Positions 16,941 through 26,622 of a DNA stretch of 64,000 bases are shown in pieces (positions within the stretch are counted from its first letter, which is position 1; every line of letters starts with the position of its first letter). The notes below the pieces were generated by a model. It had not been told where the DNA came from, did no database searches, and was given only the letters and a program-made list of their open reading frames with translations. This DNA is from an uncultured Polaribacter sp. (GTDB lineage Bacteria > Bacteroidota > Bacteroidia > Flavobacteriales > Flavobacteriaceae): contig NZ_CANMHM010000006.1 of NCBI RefSeq assembly GCF_947497695.1, positions 62,001 to 126,000 on the forward strand, in the 5' to 3' direction. A program made the position numbers and the translations under genes.

Positions 16941-18737
16941 ATGTCTACAACTTTAGAACTTCAAGTAAAAACCTTACCAAATGAACCTGGAGTTTATCAA
17001 TACTTTGATAAAAACGAAGTTATTATTTATGTTGGTAAAGCTAAAAACTTAAAAAAAAGAGTTGCATCCTATTTTAATAAAACCCATGAAAATGGTAAAA
17101 CAAGAGTTTTAGTAAAAAACATTGTGAGTATAAAGCACATTGTTGTAAATACAGAAACAGATGCTTTATTGTTAGAAAATAATTTAATAAAAAAACACAA
17201 ACCAAGATACAACGTTTTATTAAAAGATGATAAAAGTTATCCTTGGATTTGTATTAAAAAAGAACGTTTTCCTAGAGTTTTTATGACACGTAGAGTTATA
17301 AAAGATGGTTCAGAATATTTTGGTCCTTATACCTCTGTAAAAACAGTCAGAATTTTATTAGATTTAATCAAAGAATTGTACCCACTTAGAACTTGCAAGT
17401 ACGATTTAAGTCATCAAAATGTAAATGAAGGTAAGTACAAAGTATGTTTAGAATATCATTTAAAAAACTGTAAAGGAGCTTGTGAAGGATTAGAAACAGA
17501 AAGCCACTATAACAATTCTATTGTAGAAATTAGAAATATTATCAAAGGAAATTTTAAAGAAAGTTTAGAGCGTTTTCAAGAAATGATGTTGGTGTATGCA
17601 GAAAAAATGGAGTTTGAAGAGGCTCAGAAAATAAAAGATAAATTGTATTTATTAGGCAATTATCAAGCAAAATCTACCATTATAAATCCGTCTATAAATA
17701 ATGTAGATGTGTTTTCTATTATTTCTGATGAAACTCATGGATATGCAAACTTTTTAAAGATTTCTAATGGTTCTATTATTCAATCTCATACCACAGAAAT
17801 AAAGAAAAAGTTAGATGAAACAGATAAAGAATTATTAGAATTGTTTATTGTTGAAATAAGACAACGTTTCGATTCTCAATCTCCAGAAATTTACGTGCCT
17901 TTTAAAGTAAATTTAGGCGAAATTGTAAAAGTAACTATCCCAAAATTAGGCGATAAAAAACGGATTGTAGAATTGTCTGAAAGAAATGCAAAATATTACA
18001 GGCAAGAACAATTTAAGCAAGTACAAATTGTAGATCCAGATAGGCATGTAAAACGTATTATGGCACAAATGAAAAAAGATTTGCGTTTGCATGTTGAGCC
18101 AAGACATATAGAATGTTTTGATAATTCTAACATTCAAGGAACAAACCCTGTAGCTGCTTGTGTTGTTTTTAAAGATGGCAAGCCAAGTAAAAAAGATTAC
18201 AGGCATTACAATATAAAAACAGTAGAAGGTCCAGATGATTTTGCTTCTATGGAAGAGGTTGTTTATAGAAGATACAAACGCTTGCTGGCAGAAGAACAAC
18301 CCTTACCTCAATTAATTATTGTTGATGGAGGAAAAGGACAATTATCATCTGGTTTGCAAGCTTTAGAAGCTTTAGGTTTAAGAGGTAAAATAGCTATTAT
18401 TGGTATTGCAAAACGTTTGGAAGAGATTTATTATCCTGGAGATCCTATTCCTTTGTATTTAGATAAAAAGTCTGAAACGTTAAAGATTACCCAGTATTTA
18501 AGAAACGAGGCACATAGATTTGGAATTACATTTCACAGAAATAAACGTAGTAAAAGTGCTATAAAAAGTGAGTTAGAGCTAATACCAGATGTTGGCAAAC
18601 AAACCATTACCAATTTATTGCGTAAATTTAAATCAGCAAAACGAGTAAAAGAAGCTACTTTAGAAGATTTAAAAGTAGCAATAGGTCATGCTAGAGCAAC
18701 CAAAGTACACCAATACTTTCATCCACCAAAAAAATGA
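16941..18737 (+). CDS. uvrC: Excinuclease ABC subunit C
   Basis: 598 residues from MSTTLELQVK; a 5-codon extension to 16926 overlaps the promoter and is rejected. UvrC makes the 3' and 5' incisions around DNA lesions in nucleotide excision repair. Domains in order: GIY-YIG nuclease (about 14-95, with EPGVYQYF and VIIYVGKAKNLKKR), UVR motif (about 210-240), the RNase H-like 5' nuclease (about 370-540, with ECFDNSNIQGTNPVA and IIVDGGKGQLSSG), and C-terminal helix-hairpin-helix repeats. Its TGA stop overlaps the next start (ATGA), implying translational coupling with the patatin gene. Confidence 0.97.
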   Translation: MSTTLELQVKTLPNEPGVYQYFDKNEVIIYVGKAKNLKKRVASYFNKTHENGKTRVLVKNIVSIKHIVVNTETDALLLENNLIKKHKPRYNVLLKDDKSYPWICIKKERFPRVFMTRRVIKDGSEYFGPYTSVKTVRILLDLIKELYPLRTCKYDLSHQNVNEGKYKVCLEYHLKNCKGACEGLETESHYNNSIVEIRNIIKGNFKESLERFQEMMLVYAEKMEFEEAQKIKDKLYLLGNYQAKSTIINPSINNVDVFSIISDETHGYANFLKISNGSIIQSHTTEIKKKLDETDKELLELFIVEIRQRFDSQSPEIYVPFKVNLGEIVKVTIPKLGDKKRIVELSERNAKYYRQEQFKQVQIVDPDRHVKRIMAQMKKDLRLHVEPRHIECFDNSNIQGTNPVAACVVFKDGKPSKKDYRHYNIKTVEGPDDFASMEEVVYRRYKRLLAEEQPLPQLIIVDGGKGQLSSGLQALEALGLRGKIAIIGIAKRLEEIYYPGDPIPLYLDKKSETLKITQYLRNEAHRFGITFHRNKRSKSAIKSELELIPDVGKQTITNLLRKFKSAKRVKEATLEDLKVAIGHARATKVHQYFHPPKK

Positions 18738-20929
18738 AAAAGTTACTAACCACTTTTTTTTTAGCAATAACAATTGTTATTACTAGTCAAGAAAAACAAC
18801 CAAAAATTGGGTTGGTTTTAAGTGGTGGAGGTGCAAAAGGTTTTGCTCATATTGGTACTTTAAAAGAAATTGACAAAGCTGGTTTACAGATAGATTATAT
18901 TGGTGGTACAAGCATGGGAGCAATTATTGGTGGCTTGTATGCAATTGGTTACTCTGGAGAACAAATAGAACAAATAGCTTTAGAAACCAATTTTATTGCG
19001 ATGTTAAGAGATGTATTGCCAAGAAGCTCTGAAACCTTTTTTGAAAAAGAATATGGAGAAGATACAGTGCTTACTTTACCTGTAAAGAAAGGAGCTATAG
19101 GTTTGCCTAAAGGAGTTTCTAAAGGACAAAACGTTTTAAATTTTTTAATGGAGTTGTTAGCAAAAGTAGAAGGTATTAGTGATTTTAAAAAATTACCAAT
19201 TCCTTTTTTTTGTATTGCTACAGATGTAGAAAATGGAGGAGAGGTTTTGTTAGAAAATGGTTCTTTGCCTTTGGCTTTAAGAGCTAGTAGTTCTTTTCCT
19301 ACCTTATTAAACCCCGTTGTTTTAGATAATAAGTTGTTGATTGATGGAGGGGTTGCTAATAATTTTCCTATTGGTGTTATGAAATCTAAAGGAATGGATA
19401 TTGTTATTGGTGTAGATGTTGAAGGCAGATTGTATCAAAAAGAAAAATTAAATTCTGTAGTGGCTATTATGAATCAGATTATTAGCTATCAGATGTATCG
19501 TAAAAGTGATAACGAAAAAGAAAACTTAGAGGTGTACATTCATCCACAAATTTTTGATTTTAATGTTGTAGATTTTGATAAAAAAGAGGAAATTTTAAAA
19601 AAAGGTATTGAAGAGGCAAAGAAGTTTACATCAGTATTTAAAGAACTTGCTCTAAAGCAAATTGAAAAAAAAGTACGAGAAAAAATTACAATTGATGATA
19701 ACATCTTTCAAATATCAAGCATAGACTTAAAAGGAGATAAAAATTATACAAGAGCCTATGTTTTAGGAAAACTTAATATTAGAAAAGGAGACTCTTTATC
19801 TAGAAAAGAGATTACTAAAAGAATTTACCTTTTATCAGCCACAAAAAACTACGAAAAAATTGAGTATAATTTAACTAAAAAGGAAGATGAAACTTATCAA
19901 TTAAAATTCACTTTAAAGGAAGCTAATGATAACGCAAGTTTAAAATTGGGGGTTCATTATGATTATTTATACAAATCTGCAGTATTGGCAAATTACAATC
20001 AGAAACACTTATTGGTACAAAACGATTTGTTTTCGTTAGACCTTATTTTAGGCGATAATATTAGATATAATTTAGACTATTTTGTAGATAATGGGTTTTA
20101 TATTAGTTATGGTTTTAGATCTCGATACAATCATTTTAGATCAAACTCTAAGTTTAACCCTATTATTTCTCAATATCCTACTATTAGTCGTATCAATTTA
20201 GAATACACAGATATTACCAATCAATTTTTTTTACAAACAACTTTTCATAGAAAATTTGCATTAGGTGTAGGTGTTGAGCATAAATATATTAGTGCTACTA
20301 CAGAAACAGTAGCTTCTTTAACGAACCAAGCAACAACTTTTGACAATAGTCATTATTTAAACAGTTTTGGTTATTTAAAGTTAGACACTTATGACAAAAA
20401 ATATTTTGTAACTAAAGGGTATTTTGCAGATTTAAATATTAAATGGTATATGAATTCATCTGATTACAATGATAATTTTACCTCTTTTATACAAACAAAA
20501 GGAACTTTAGGATTTGCAAAAACTTTTTGGGATAAGATAACTTTTCAAATGACAAATGAAGCAGGTTTTACGCTAACAGATTCAAATTCTGATGTTTTTG
20601 ATTTTTATCTAGGAGGTTACAATCAAAATTATATCAATACTTTTGTTTCTTTCTATGGATATGATTTCGCTGAGTTATCTAACAATACTTTTTTAAAATC
20701 AGAATTTAATTTTAGATACCTTTTAAAGGATAAGCATTATGTATCTTTTATAGCAAATTATGGACGATTAGACAATAATGTTTTAAAAAGCATTGATTTG
20801 TTTAGAGATATTAAATCTGGCTATGCAATAGGCTATAGCTATGATACTTTTATAGGACCTGTAGAATTAAAACACAGTTGGTCACCAGATACTAAAGAAC
20901 ATTATTTGCTGTTTAATTTAGGTTTCTAG
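18734..20929 (+). CDS. Patatin-like phospholipase fused to a BamA-type barrel
   Basis: 731 residues. After a signal peptide (about 1-19), a patatin domain (about 24-300) has the oxyanion loop GGGAKG (31-36), nucleophile Ser60 in GTSMG (58-62) and catalytic Asp204 in DGG. A POTRA-like region (about 320-400) and a C-terminal Omp85/surface-antigen beta-barrel (about 400-731) follow. This is the PlpD-like patatin/barrel layout: lipase domain carried by an outer-membrane barrel. Predicted lipid acyl hydrolase; substrate and whether the lipase faces outside are unknown. Four-base overlap with uvrC. Confidence 0.9.
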   Translation: MKKLLTTFFLAITIVITSQEKQPKIGLVLSGGGAKGFAHIGTLKEIDKAGLQIDYIGGTSMGAIIGGLYAIGYSGEQIEQIALETNFIAMLRDVLPRSSETFFEKEYGEDTVLTLPVKKGAIGLPKGVSKGQNVLNFLMELLAKVEGISDFKKLPIPFFCIATDVENGGEVLLENGSLPLALRASSSFPTLLNPVVLDNKLLIDGGVANNFPIGVMKSKGMDIVIGVDVEGRLYQKEKLNSVVAIMNQIISYQMYRKSDNEKENLEVYIHPQIFDFNVVDFDKKEEILKKGIEEAKKFTSVFKELALKQIEKKVREKITIDDNIFQISSIDLKGDKNYTRAYVLGKLNIRKGDSLSRKEITKRIYLLSATKNYEKIEYNLTKKEDETYQLKFTLKEANDNASLKLGVHYDYLYKSAVLANYNQKHLLVQNDLFSLDLILGDNIRYNLDYFVDNGFYISYGFRSRYNHFRSNSKFNPIISQYPTISRINLEYTDITNQFFLQTTFHRKFALGVGVEHKYISATTETVASLTNQATTFDNSHYLNSFGYLKLDTYDKKYFVTKGYFADLNIKWYMNSSDYNDNFTSFIQTKGTLGFAKTFWDKITFQMTNEAGFTLTDSNSDVFDFYLGGYNQNYINTFVSFYGYDFAELSNNTFLKSEFNFRYLLKDKHYVSFIANYGRLDNNVLKSIDLFRDIKSGYAIGYSYDTFIGPVELKHSWSPDTKEHYLLFNLGF

Positions 20930-21016
20930 TTTTAGTTTATAGCTTTTAAATTCAGTTTTACACAAATTTTAAAGCAAAACAATGGGTATCCTTACAAAGT
21001 ATATTTTTAGTTTGCT

Positions 21017-21032
21017 ACATAAGGCCTTATGT
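21017..21032. repeat. 16-bp perfect palindrome
   Basis: ACATAAGG followed by its reverse complement, in the gap between the patatin gene and the terminator palindrome. Possibly a further weak hairpin. Confidence 0.5.
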
Positions 21033-21048
21033 TTCTTATAAGGTTTGG

Positions 21049-21100
21049 TTCAATAAAAAAGCCTGTAATATTTTAAAATATTACAGGCTTTTTTATTGAA
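21049..21100. terminator. Bidirectional terminator, 52-nt perfect palindrome
   Basis: The two 26-nt arms (21049-21074 and 21075-21100) are exact reverse complements. The GCCTGTAATA core is flanked by A6 and T6 tracts, so it can stop transcription from both convergent genes. Confidence 0.92.
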
Positions 21101-21110
21101 TTACAATTTT

Positions 21111-23366
21111 TTATTTTTTCACATATTTAGTGCTTAAATGAAATTCTTCGTAAGTTTCTAATAAACTCATTAAAGCTTTAATTAAATCTTGAGTTTCTAA
21201 AAGAACACTAAAATATAATGTTGTGTTTTTAGGACTTGTTTCATCAGTTCTAATTCTAGCTACTTGATTTTCAATAGATGCTCTAACGTCTTTTAACAAC
21301 TCATTTTTTTCAATTAAAAGACCATTTAAATTGTCCAAATCTCTATTATCAAAAATTTGAGCTTCTTTGGTTAATAAAGCAGATAAGGCAACATCTATCG
21401 TTTTTAAATCTTTTATTTGTCCTTTTTTAAGATTTTTATGGTTGTTATTTACGTGTTTGTAACTTGCTCTAGAAATGTAACTAATAGATTGTGCTACATC
21501 TTGTAAATAACCTAAAACCATAATGTAAAATCTACTTGCTTCTACAGAGGTTTCATCTAAAGATTTGATAAAATAAAATACGCCATCTTTTAAGCCATCT
21601 ATTTCATCGTTTAATTTTACAACATGTTTTTCTGTTTTTCTTAGTTTATTTAAATCGTGGTTAGCTAAATCATTAACCACATTTGTGTATAACTTGTTTA
21701 CACGGTTTATTACTTCAGAAACATGATCTGCACTTTCTTCAATTACCCCATTAATAGTAATTAATTCTGCTCTTTCAATATACACTTGTTTTTTAACTTC
21801 TTTAGATTTTTTTCTATGCCTTATAGTGTTTCTACCAATTAAAAATGCAACTAATATAAGTAAAAGGGGTATCATAATCATGTCCCAACTGATTAAATAA
21901 GCAACAATAGCGGCTGCTAAAAATGCTGTAATTGCTGTTAAAAACCAACCACCAATTACATTTAAAACACCAGCAACTCTATATACAGCACTTTCACGTC
22001 CCCAAGCTCTATCTGCTAATGAAGTACCCATTGCTACCATAAAAGTTACATAGGTAGTAGATAAAGGTAACCTCATTGAAGTTGCAATAGAAATTAAAAT
22101 ACCAGCAACAATTAAGTTTACAGAAGCTCTGATTAAGTCAAACGCAGGTAATTCGTATGTTTTATCTTTTGGTAATTCAATTACAGGTTTTTGAAATTTA
22201 GAATCAACAAAATTTAATACTTTTACAGGGAATATTTTGCTAATCCCAAAATTAAGACCCATTGCAGCTCTAACAATAACTCTAGATAATGGATTTGGTT
22301 GAAATTTTTCATGTCCATCACCTTGTCTCGATAAATCGATTCCTGTTTTAATTACATTTTGTGCTTTGCTAGAAGTCCATAAAGTAATTACCATAATAGC
22401 ACCTGCAAATAATAACAACCAAATATTAGAGGGAACTTTTTCTGCTAAAATACCCATAGAAAAGGAATCTGCAGCAATACCAGAAGTTTCCCAGGCTTGG
22501 TAAGAATTCCAAGCAGCAATAGGTACACCAATAAAGTTTACCAAATCATTACCAGAAAAAGCCATGGCTAAAGAAAAGGTACCAATTCCAATAATTAGTT
22601 TTAGAATATTTATTTTAAAAGTTGCTATTAAAAGTTGAGCAATAATAGACCAAGCAACAAAACTACCTGCTATAATTAACAAAGTATTCCCTTCTATTAA
22701 ATGTTTTACATCTTTATAAAAAGGGGTTCCTTTCATACCTTTTATAATGATAAAGTAAGTAATTGCTGTAATTGCAAAACCACCAAATAATGCACTAATA
22801 TAAATAGCTCTTTTTTCAAAATTAAAAGAATAAATCATTCTAGAGGCAAATTGCACAACAGCACCAACAGAAAATGCTACGACTACAGAGAGTAGTATAC
22901 CAAAAATAATTTTGGTAGCAGTTTCGTGGTTGATATAACTCCAAAGATCATTAAAGCTTTGTGCGTCATTTGCAGAGATTTTTAATAAAGAGATACAAAC
23001 TGCAGCACCTAATAATTCAAAAACAATAGAAACTGTTGTAGAAGTTGGCATTCCTAAAGAATTAAAGATATCTAATAATAAGATATCGGTAATCATTACT
23101 GCCATAAAAATAATCATGATGTCTTGAAACATAAACATATTAGGATTAAAAATACCTTTACGTGCAACTTCCATCATTCCACTAGAAGTTACAGCCCCAA
23201 AGAACACACCCAAACTAGCAATAATCATAATATTTTTAACAGATATTGCTTTTGAGCCGATGGCCGAATTTAAAAAGTTAACAGCATCATTACTAACTCC
23301 TACAACTAAGTCTACAATGGCTAAAATAGCCAATGCAACTAACATTAAAATATATGGGTCTCCCAT
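21111..23366 (-). CDS. PiT family inorganic phosphate transporter fused to a DUF47/PhoU-like domain
   Basis: 751 residues, inner membrane. The first ~520 residues are a PiT permease with many TM helices and two inverted family repeats: GVSNDAVNFLNSAIGSKA (about 23-40) and GNDLVNFIGVP (about 268-278), plus a later STTYVTFMVAMGTSLADRAWG block. The last ~220 residues are a soluble helical DUF47/PhoU-like domain. Elsewhere PiT and a DUF47 protein are often separate neighbouring genes; here they are one chain. It should import phosphate with a cation. Its promoter carries 11-bp-phased repeats, suggesting phosphate control. Confidence 0.92.
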   Translation of the reverse strand: MGDPYILMLVALAILAIVDLVVGVSNDAVNFLNSAIGSKAISVKNIMIIASLGVFFGAVTSSGMMEVARKGIFNPNMFMFQDIMIIFMAVMITDILLLDIFNSLGMPTSTTVSIVFELLGAAVCISLLKISANDAQSFNDLWSYINHETATKIIFGILLSVVVAFSVGAVVQFASRMIYSFNFEKRAIYISALFGGFAITAITYFIIIKGMKGTPFYKDVKHLIEGNTLLIIAGSFVAWSIIAQLLIATFKINILKLIIGIGTFSLAMAFSGNDLVNFIGVPIAAWNSYQAWETSGIAADSFSMGILAEKVPSNIWLLLFAGAIMVITLWTSSKAQNVIKTGIDLSRQGDGHEKFQPNPLSRVIVRAAMGLNFGISKIFPVKVLNFVDSKFQKPVIELPKDKTYELPAFDLIRASVNLIVAGILISIATSMRLPLSTTYVTFMVAMGTSLADRAWGRESAVYRVAGVLNVIGGWFLTAITAFLAAAIVAYLISWDMIMIPLLLILVAFLIGRNTIRHRKKSKEVKKQVYIERAELITINGVIEESADHVSEVINRVNKLYTNVVNDLANHDLNKLRKTEKHVVKLNDEIDGLKDGVFYFIKSLDETSVEASRFYIMVLGYLQDVAQSISYISRASYKHVNNNHKNLKKGQIKDLKTIDVALSALLTKEAQIFDNRDLDNLNGLLIEKNELLKDVRASIENQVARIRTDETSPKNTTLYFSVLLETQDLIKALMSLLETYEEFHLSTKYVKK

Positions 23367-23390
23367 TTTTACTTGTTTGTTTATTTTTTG

Positions 23391-23435
23391 CTAATCTATG
23401 TACATAAATCATAGTTTATGTTATGTTTATGTTAT
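23391..23435 (-). promoter_or_regulatory. PHO-box-like promoter of the phosphate transporter
   Basis: On the minus strand, ATAACAT (23435-23429), 4 nt, ATAACAT (23424-23418), 19 nt, then TAGATTAG (23398-23391), which differs from TAnnTTTG at one position. Repeat period 11 bp, and the same 19-nt spacing as the next two promoters of the block. Confidence 0.65.
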
Positions 23436-23527
23436 TTTTTTTTATCAACTAAATCTTATTTTATGTAATATTTAAAACGATATATTATACAATTTAATGT
23501 TTAAAAAAAGCAACCCTAACTTAGGAT

Positions 23528-23605
23528 TTAACATTTAATTAATATTACAATAATGTAAGGTTAATTTTAGGATAACATAGAGTTTACAAAACTAGTTCAC
23601 TTTTG
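23528..23605 (+). promoter_or_regulatory. PHO-box-like promoter of the TonB receptor
   Basis: Five heptamers at an exact 11-bp period: TTAACAT (23528), TTAATAT (23539), ATAATGT (23550), TTAATTT (23561), ATAACAT (23572). A -7-like CACTTTTG (23598-23605) starts 19 nt after the last one. Consensus [TA]TAAYNT. Confidence 0.7.
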
Positions 23606-23626
23606 CAAAATAAATTAAACATAATA

Positions 23627-26365
23627 ATGAAGAAATTTTTATTAATTACATTTTTAGCAATCAGTCAGTTAGTATTGGCTCAAAGTAAAGGAACTGTAAA
23701 AGGTTTGTTAACCGATAAAGAAACAAATAACGAGCCATTGCCATTTGCAAATGTTCAAATTAAAGGATCAACTATTGGAACTACAACAGATTTTGATGGA
23801 AATTACGTATTACAGGTAACTGAAGGAAATCATATTTTAGTTTTTAGTTTTCTAGGATACAAATCTATAGAAAAATCAGTTACAGTTAAAGCAGGGCAAA
23901 CTACTACAGTAAACCAACTAATGTCTGCAGAAGAAGGAGTTGCTTTAGATGAAATTGTGATTAAATCATCTAATAGTAAGGAGTCTGTATCTGCATTGTT
24001 ATTAGATCAAAAAAAAGCAACAGTTATTATAGAAAGTATAGGGGCACAAACTTTAACAAAAACAGGTGTTTCAAACGCAGCAAATGCAACAACAAAAATT
24101 TCTGGAGTTACAAAAAGTGAAGGTACTGGTGATATATATGTTAGAGGTTTAGGAGATAGATATTTGTCAACTACAATGAATGGATTACCAATACCATCTG
24201 ATAATGTTGATAATAAAAACATCAATTTAAGCTTATTTCCAACAAGTATTATAGAGAATGTTGGTATTAGTAAAACCTACGCAACATCAAATTATCTTGA
24301 TCAAGCTTCAGGTAACGTAAATGTAGAAACTAAAGGGTATCAAAGAAAAGAGTTTTCGATTAGTGTTTCTGGAGGTTCTAACACAAATGTAATGAATCAA
24401 TTTAGTGATTTTAGAAGAACAATTATTACAGATGATGTAACATCGGGTTTTCATCAAAAACAATTTGCAGTTCAAGATTTAATTACTAGACAAGGTTGGG
24501 ATACTAGAAGTCAAACTGCACCAATGAACTTTAGTGTGTCATTATCTGGAGGTAAAAAATTTGATATATTTGGTAAAGATTTAGCTGTTTTTGCATCAGC
24601 TTCTCACTCTAAATCTTTCAATTATCAAAGTGGTTTATTTCAATTAGCTAGAGCAAATAATATTGATATTATTTTTTCAGATGTAGAAACATTTAGTTCA
24701 AATACAAATACTACTGGATATGCTAATCTTGGATTAAAATTGAATGAAAATAATAAATTAAAGTTTAATTCTTTATTTGTAGTCCAAAGTGTTGATAATT
24801 TATTTGAAGCTGGAAGAAATGCAAATGGGTTTGTATTTGAGCAAGAACCACAAGAAGAAGGGGCTTTTATAAGAGACCAAAACTTTAAACAAACCATTAT
24901 GCTTGTAAATCAAGTATTGGGAAGTCATAATTTATCGGAAAATAATACTTTGAAATGGGGCTTAGGTCTAAATTTTATTTTGGCAGAAGAACCAAATAGA
25001 ATAAGGAATGAAGCAAATATATTAAATCCAACTACAGTTCAATATTCTAATAATAGTGCTTTTCAACAAAGAAAATCAAGTCAGAAAATAGAAGATAATG
25101 AGATCAACGCTTACTTAAAAGATAGCTGGTCTTTTGGTGAAGTTGATAAAGATGATAATTTACCTTACAAATTTAATTTTGGATTAAATTATAGAAATAA
25201 AGAAAGAAGTTTCAGCTCTCTTTTTATTGGGGTAGATGCAGATGGTTTTCAAGTACCAACTGTTGACGATTTTTCATTAACCTTTATACCTAATGCATTT
25301 AATAATGGTTTAAGACTAGTTGAAAGACCATTAGATAGATATAACGGTACTTTTGATGCTATTGCAGGTTTTCTAGATTTAGATTTTAGCTTTAATAGAT
25401 TTAGTGGAAATTTTGGAGTAAGGTATGAGAGAGATGAGATTTTTGTAGAGTGGGATGTAGCTAACTTTCAAGGAAGAACAGGCTCTTTAAATAAAGATTA
25501 TAATAATTTAAACCCTAGTATTAATTTAAAATATGAATTGGATGATAGAAATTTTGTTCGTTTTGCAACAAGTATTTCTCAGACATTACCAGAATTTAAA
25601 GAATTTGCTCCTTTTGAATATGTGTCTCCAACAGGTAGGGTAACTAAAGGAAATCCAGATATAGAAAGATCTAATGTTTATAATGTAGATTTAAAGTGGG
25701 AGTTTTATCCATCTAGAGAAGAGTTAATATCTGTAACTGCATTTTATAAAAAAATAGAAGACCCAATTAACTTAGCACAAGCTAGAGGTTCTGCTGGTAT
25801 TTTTCAATTTTTTAATACAGGAGAAGAGGCTAATATTTATGGAATCGAATTAGAAGGTAAAGTAGGATTTTTAGAAAATGATGATGATGAGAATTTATTA
25901 AACTTAACAGGTAATGTTACACAAATGTGGCTTACACAAGATTTATTAGAAAATTTTCAATACAACAATAAAACAGCATCTTCTTTACAAGGAGCTTCAG
26001 ATTTTATTATTAACACTTCTTTATCTTACAGTAACAAAAAGGAAAGAGAGTTTACAGCAACTTTAACAGGAAATTATTCATCAGATAAAATATTCGCATT
26101 AGGTAATCCAGAGAGCTTTACTAGTAGTGATACAATTTTTAATGATGAAATTATTGAAAAAGGTTTTGTAACCCTAGATTTAGTGATAAGTAAAGAAATT
26201 ACAGAAAAATTATCTGCACGTATTGTTGGTAGAAATTTACTGAACCCATCAATCAAGCAAACACAAAATATTAGAAATTTAAATACTGCTATAACAACCG
26301 CAGAAACTGTTCAACAATATACAAAGGGTAGTCAATTATCATTAAATTTAAAATATACTTTTTAA
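23627..26365 (+). CDS. TonB-dependent receptor
   Basis: 912 residues from MKKFLLITFL; an upstream TTG in frame at 23603 overlaps the promoter and is rejected. Signal peptide about 1-19. Residues about 20-110 are the carboxypeptidase-regulatory-like domain of Bacteroidota receptors (GTTTDFDGNYVLQV, LGYKSIEKS). A plug domain follows (about 120-230, TGDIYVRGLGDRYLSTT), then the 22-strand barrel to the C-terminal aromatic-ended strand. Such receptors import ligands across the outer membrane using TonB energy. There is no SusD gene beside it; the partner is probably the beta-helix lipoprotein downstream. The phased repeats suggest induction with the phosphate transporter, so a phosphorus-containing ligand is possible. 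Confidence 0.9.
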   Translation: MKKFLLITFLAISQLVLAQSKGTVKGLLTDKETNNEPLPFANVQIKGSTIGTTTDFDGNYVLQVTEGNHILVFSFLGYKSIEKSVTVKAGQTTTVNQLMSAEEGVALDEIVIKSSNSKESVSALLLDQKKATVIIESIGAQTLTKTGVSNAANATTKISGVTKSEGTGDIYVRGLGDRYLSTTMNGLPIPSDNVDNKNINLSLFPTSIIENVGISKTYATSNYLDQASGNVNVETKGYQRKEFSISVSGGSNTNVMNQFSDFRRTIITDDVTSGFHQKQFAVQDLITRQGWDTRSQTAPMNFSVSLSGGKKFDIFGKDLAVFASASHSKSFNYQSGLFQLARANNIDIIFSDVETFSSNTNTTGYANLGLKLNENNKLKFNSLFVVQSVDNLFEAGRNANGFVFEQEPQEEGAFIRDQNFKQTIMLVNQVLGSHNLSENNTLKWGLGLNFILAEEPNRIRNEANILNPTTVQYSNNSAFQQRKSSQKIEDNEINAYLKDSWSFGEVDKDDNLPYKFNFGLNYRNKERSFSSLFIGVDADGFQVPTVDDFSLTFIPNAFNNGLRLVERPLDRYNGTFDAIAGFLDLDFSFNRFSGNFGVRYERDEIFVEWDVANFQGRTGSLNKDYNNLNPSINLKYELDDRNFVRFATSISQTLPEFKEFAPFEYVSPTGRVTKGNPDIERSNVYNVDLKWEFYPSREELISVTAFYKKIEDPINLAQARGSAGIFQFFNTGEEANIYGIELEGKVGFLENDDDENLLNLTGNVTQMWLTQDLLENFQYNNKTASSLQGASDFIINTSLSYSNKKEREFTATLTGNYSSDKIFALGNPESFTSSDTIFNDEIIEKGFVTLDLVISKEITEKLSARIVGRNLLNPSIKQTQNIRNLNTAITTAETVQQYTKGSQLSLNLKYTF

Positions 26366-26400
26366 AACATTAGAGTAATATTTGTTTTAAATATAGTTAT

Positions 26401-26440
26401 AAACCGGTTGTTTACTTTAATGGTAAACAATCGGTTTTTT
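26401..26440 (+). terminator. Terminator of the TonB receptor gene
   Basis: A 15-bp stem with one G-T pair (26401-26415 with 26423-26437), 7-nt loop, then a T run. Confidence 0.85.
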
Positions 26441-26486
26441 TTCTGCTAACAATAAGTTAACAAATGTCTTTTTTTTTCTTTTAACA

Positions 26487-26542
26487 TTAACAATCACTTA
26501 ATATTTAGTTAAAGAAAAAGACAACAATTAATGTGACTTTTG
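26487..26542 (+). promoter_or_regulatory. PHO-box-like promoter of the beta-helix lipoprotein
   Basis: Three heptamers at an 11-bp period, TTAACAA (26487), TTAATAT (26498), TTAAAGA (26509). After 19 nt comes GACTTTTG (26535-26542), nearly identical to the CACTTTTG of the TonB receptor promoter. A further TTAACAA at 26457 is out of phase. Confidence 0.6.
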
Positions 26543-26572
26543 TATAACAAAAATAAATTAACAGTTTTAATA

Positions 26573-26620
26573 AATTAACAAATTAACAAATTAACAAATT
26601 AACAAATTAACAAATTAACA
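26573..26620 (+). repeat. 8-bp tandem repeat (six units) before a start codon
   Basis: Six perfect AATTAACA octamers end 2 nt before the ATG at 26623. The array lies in the mRNA leader, downstream of the predicted -7 element. Confidence 0.95.
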
Positions 26621-26622
26621 AA

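Noticed and set aside
26573-26620. CRISPR array
   Set aside because: The units are adjacent 8-bp tandem repeats with no spacers; no cas gene in the window.
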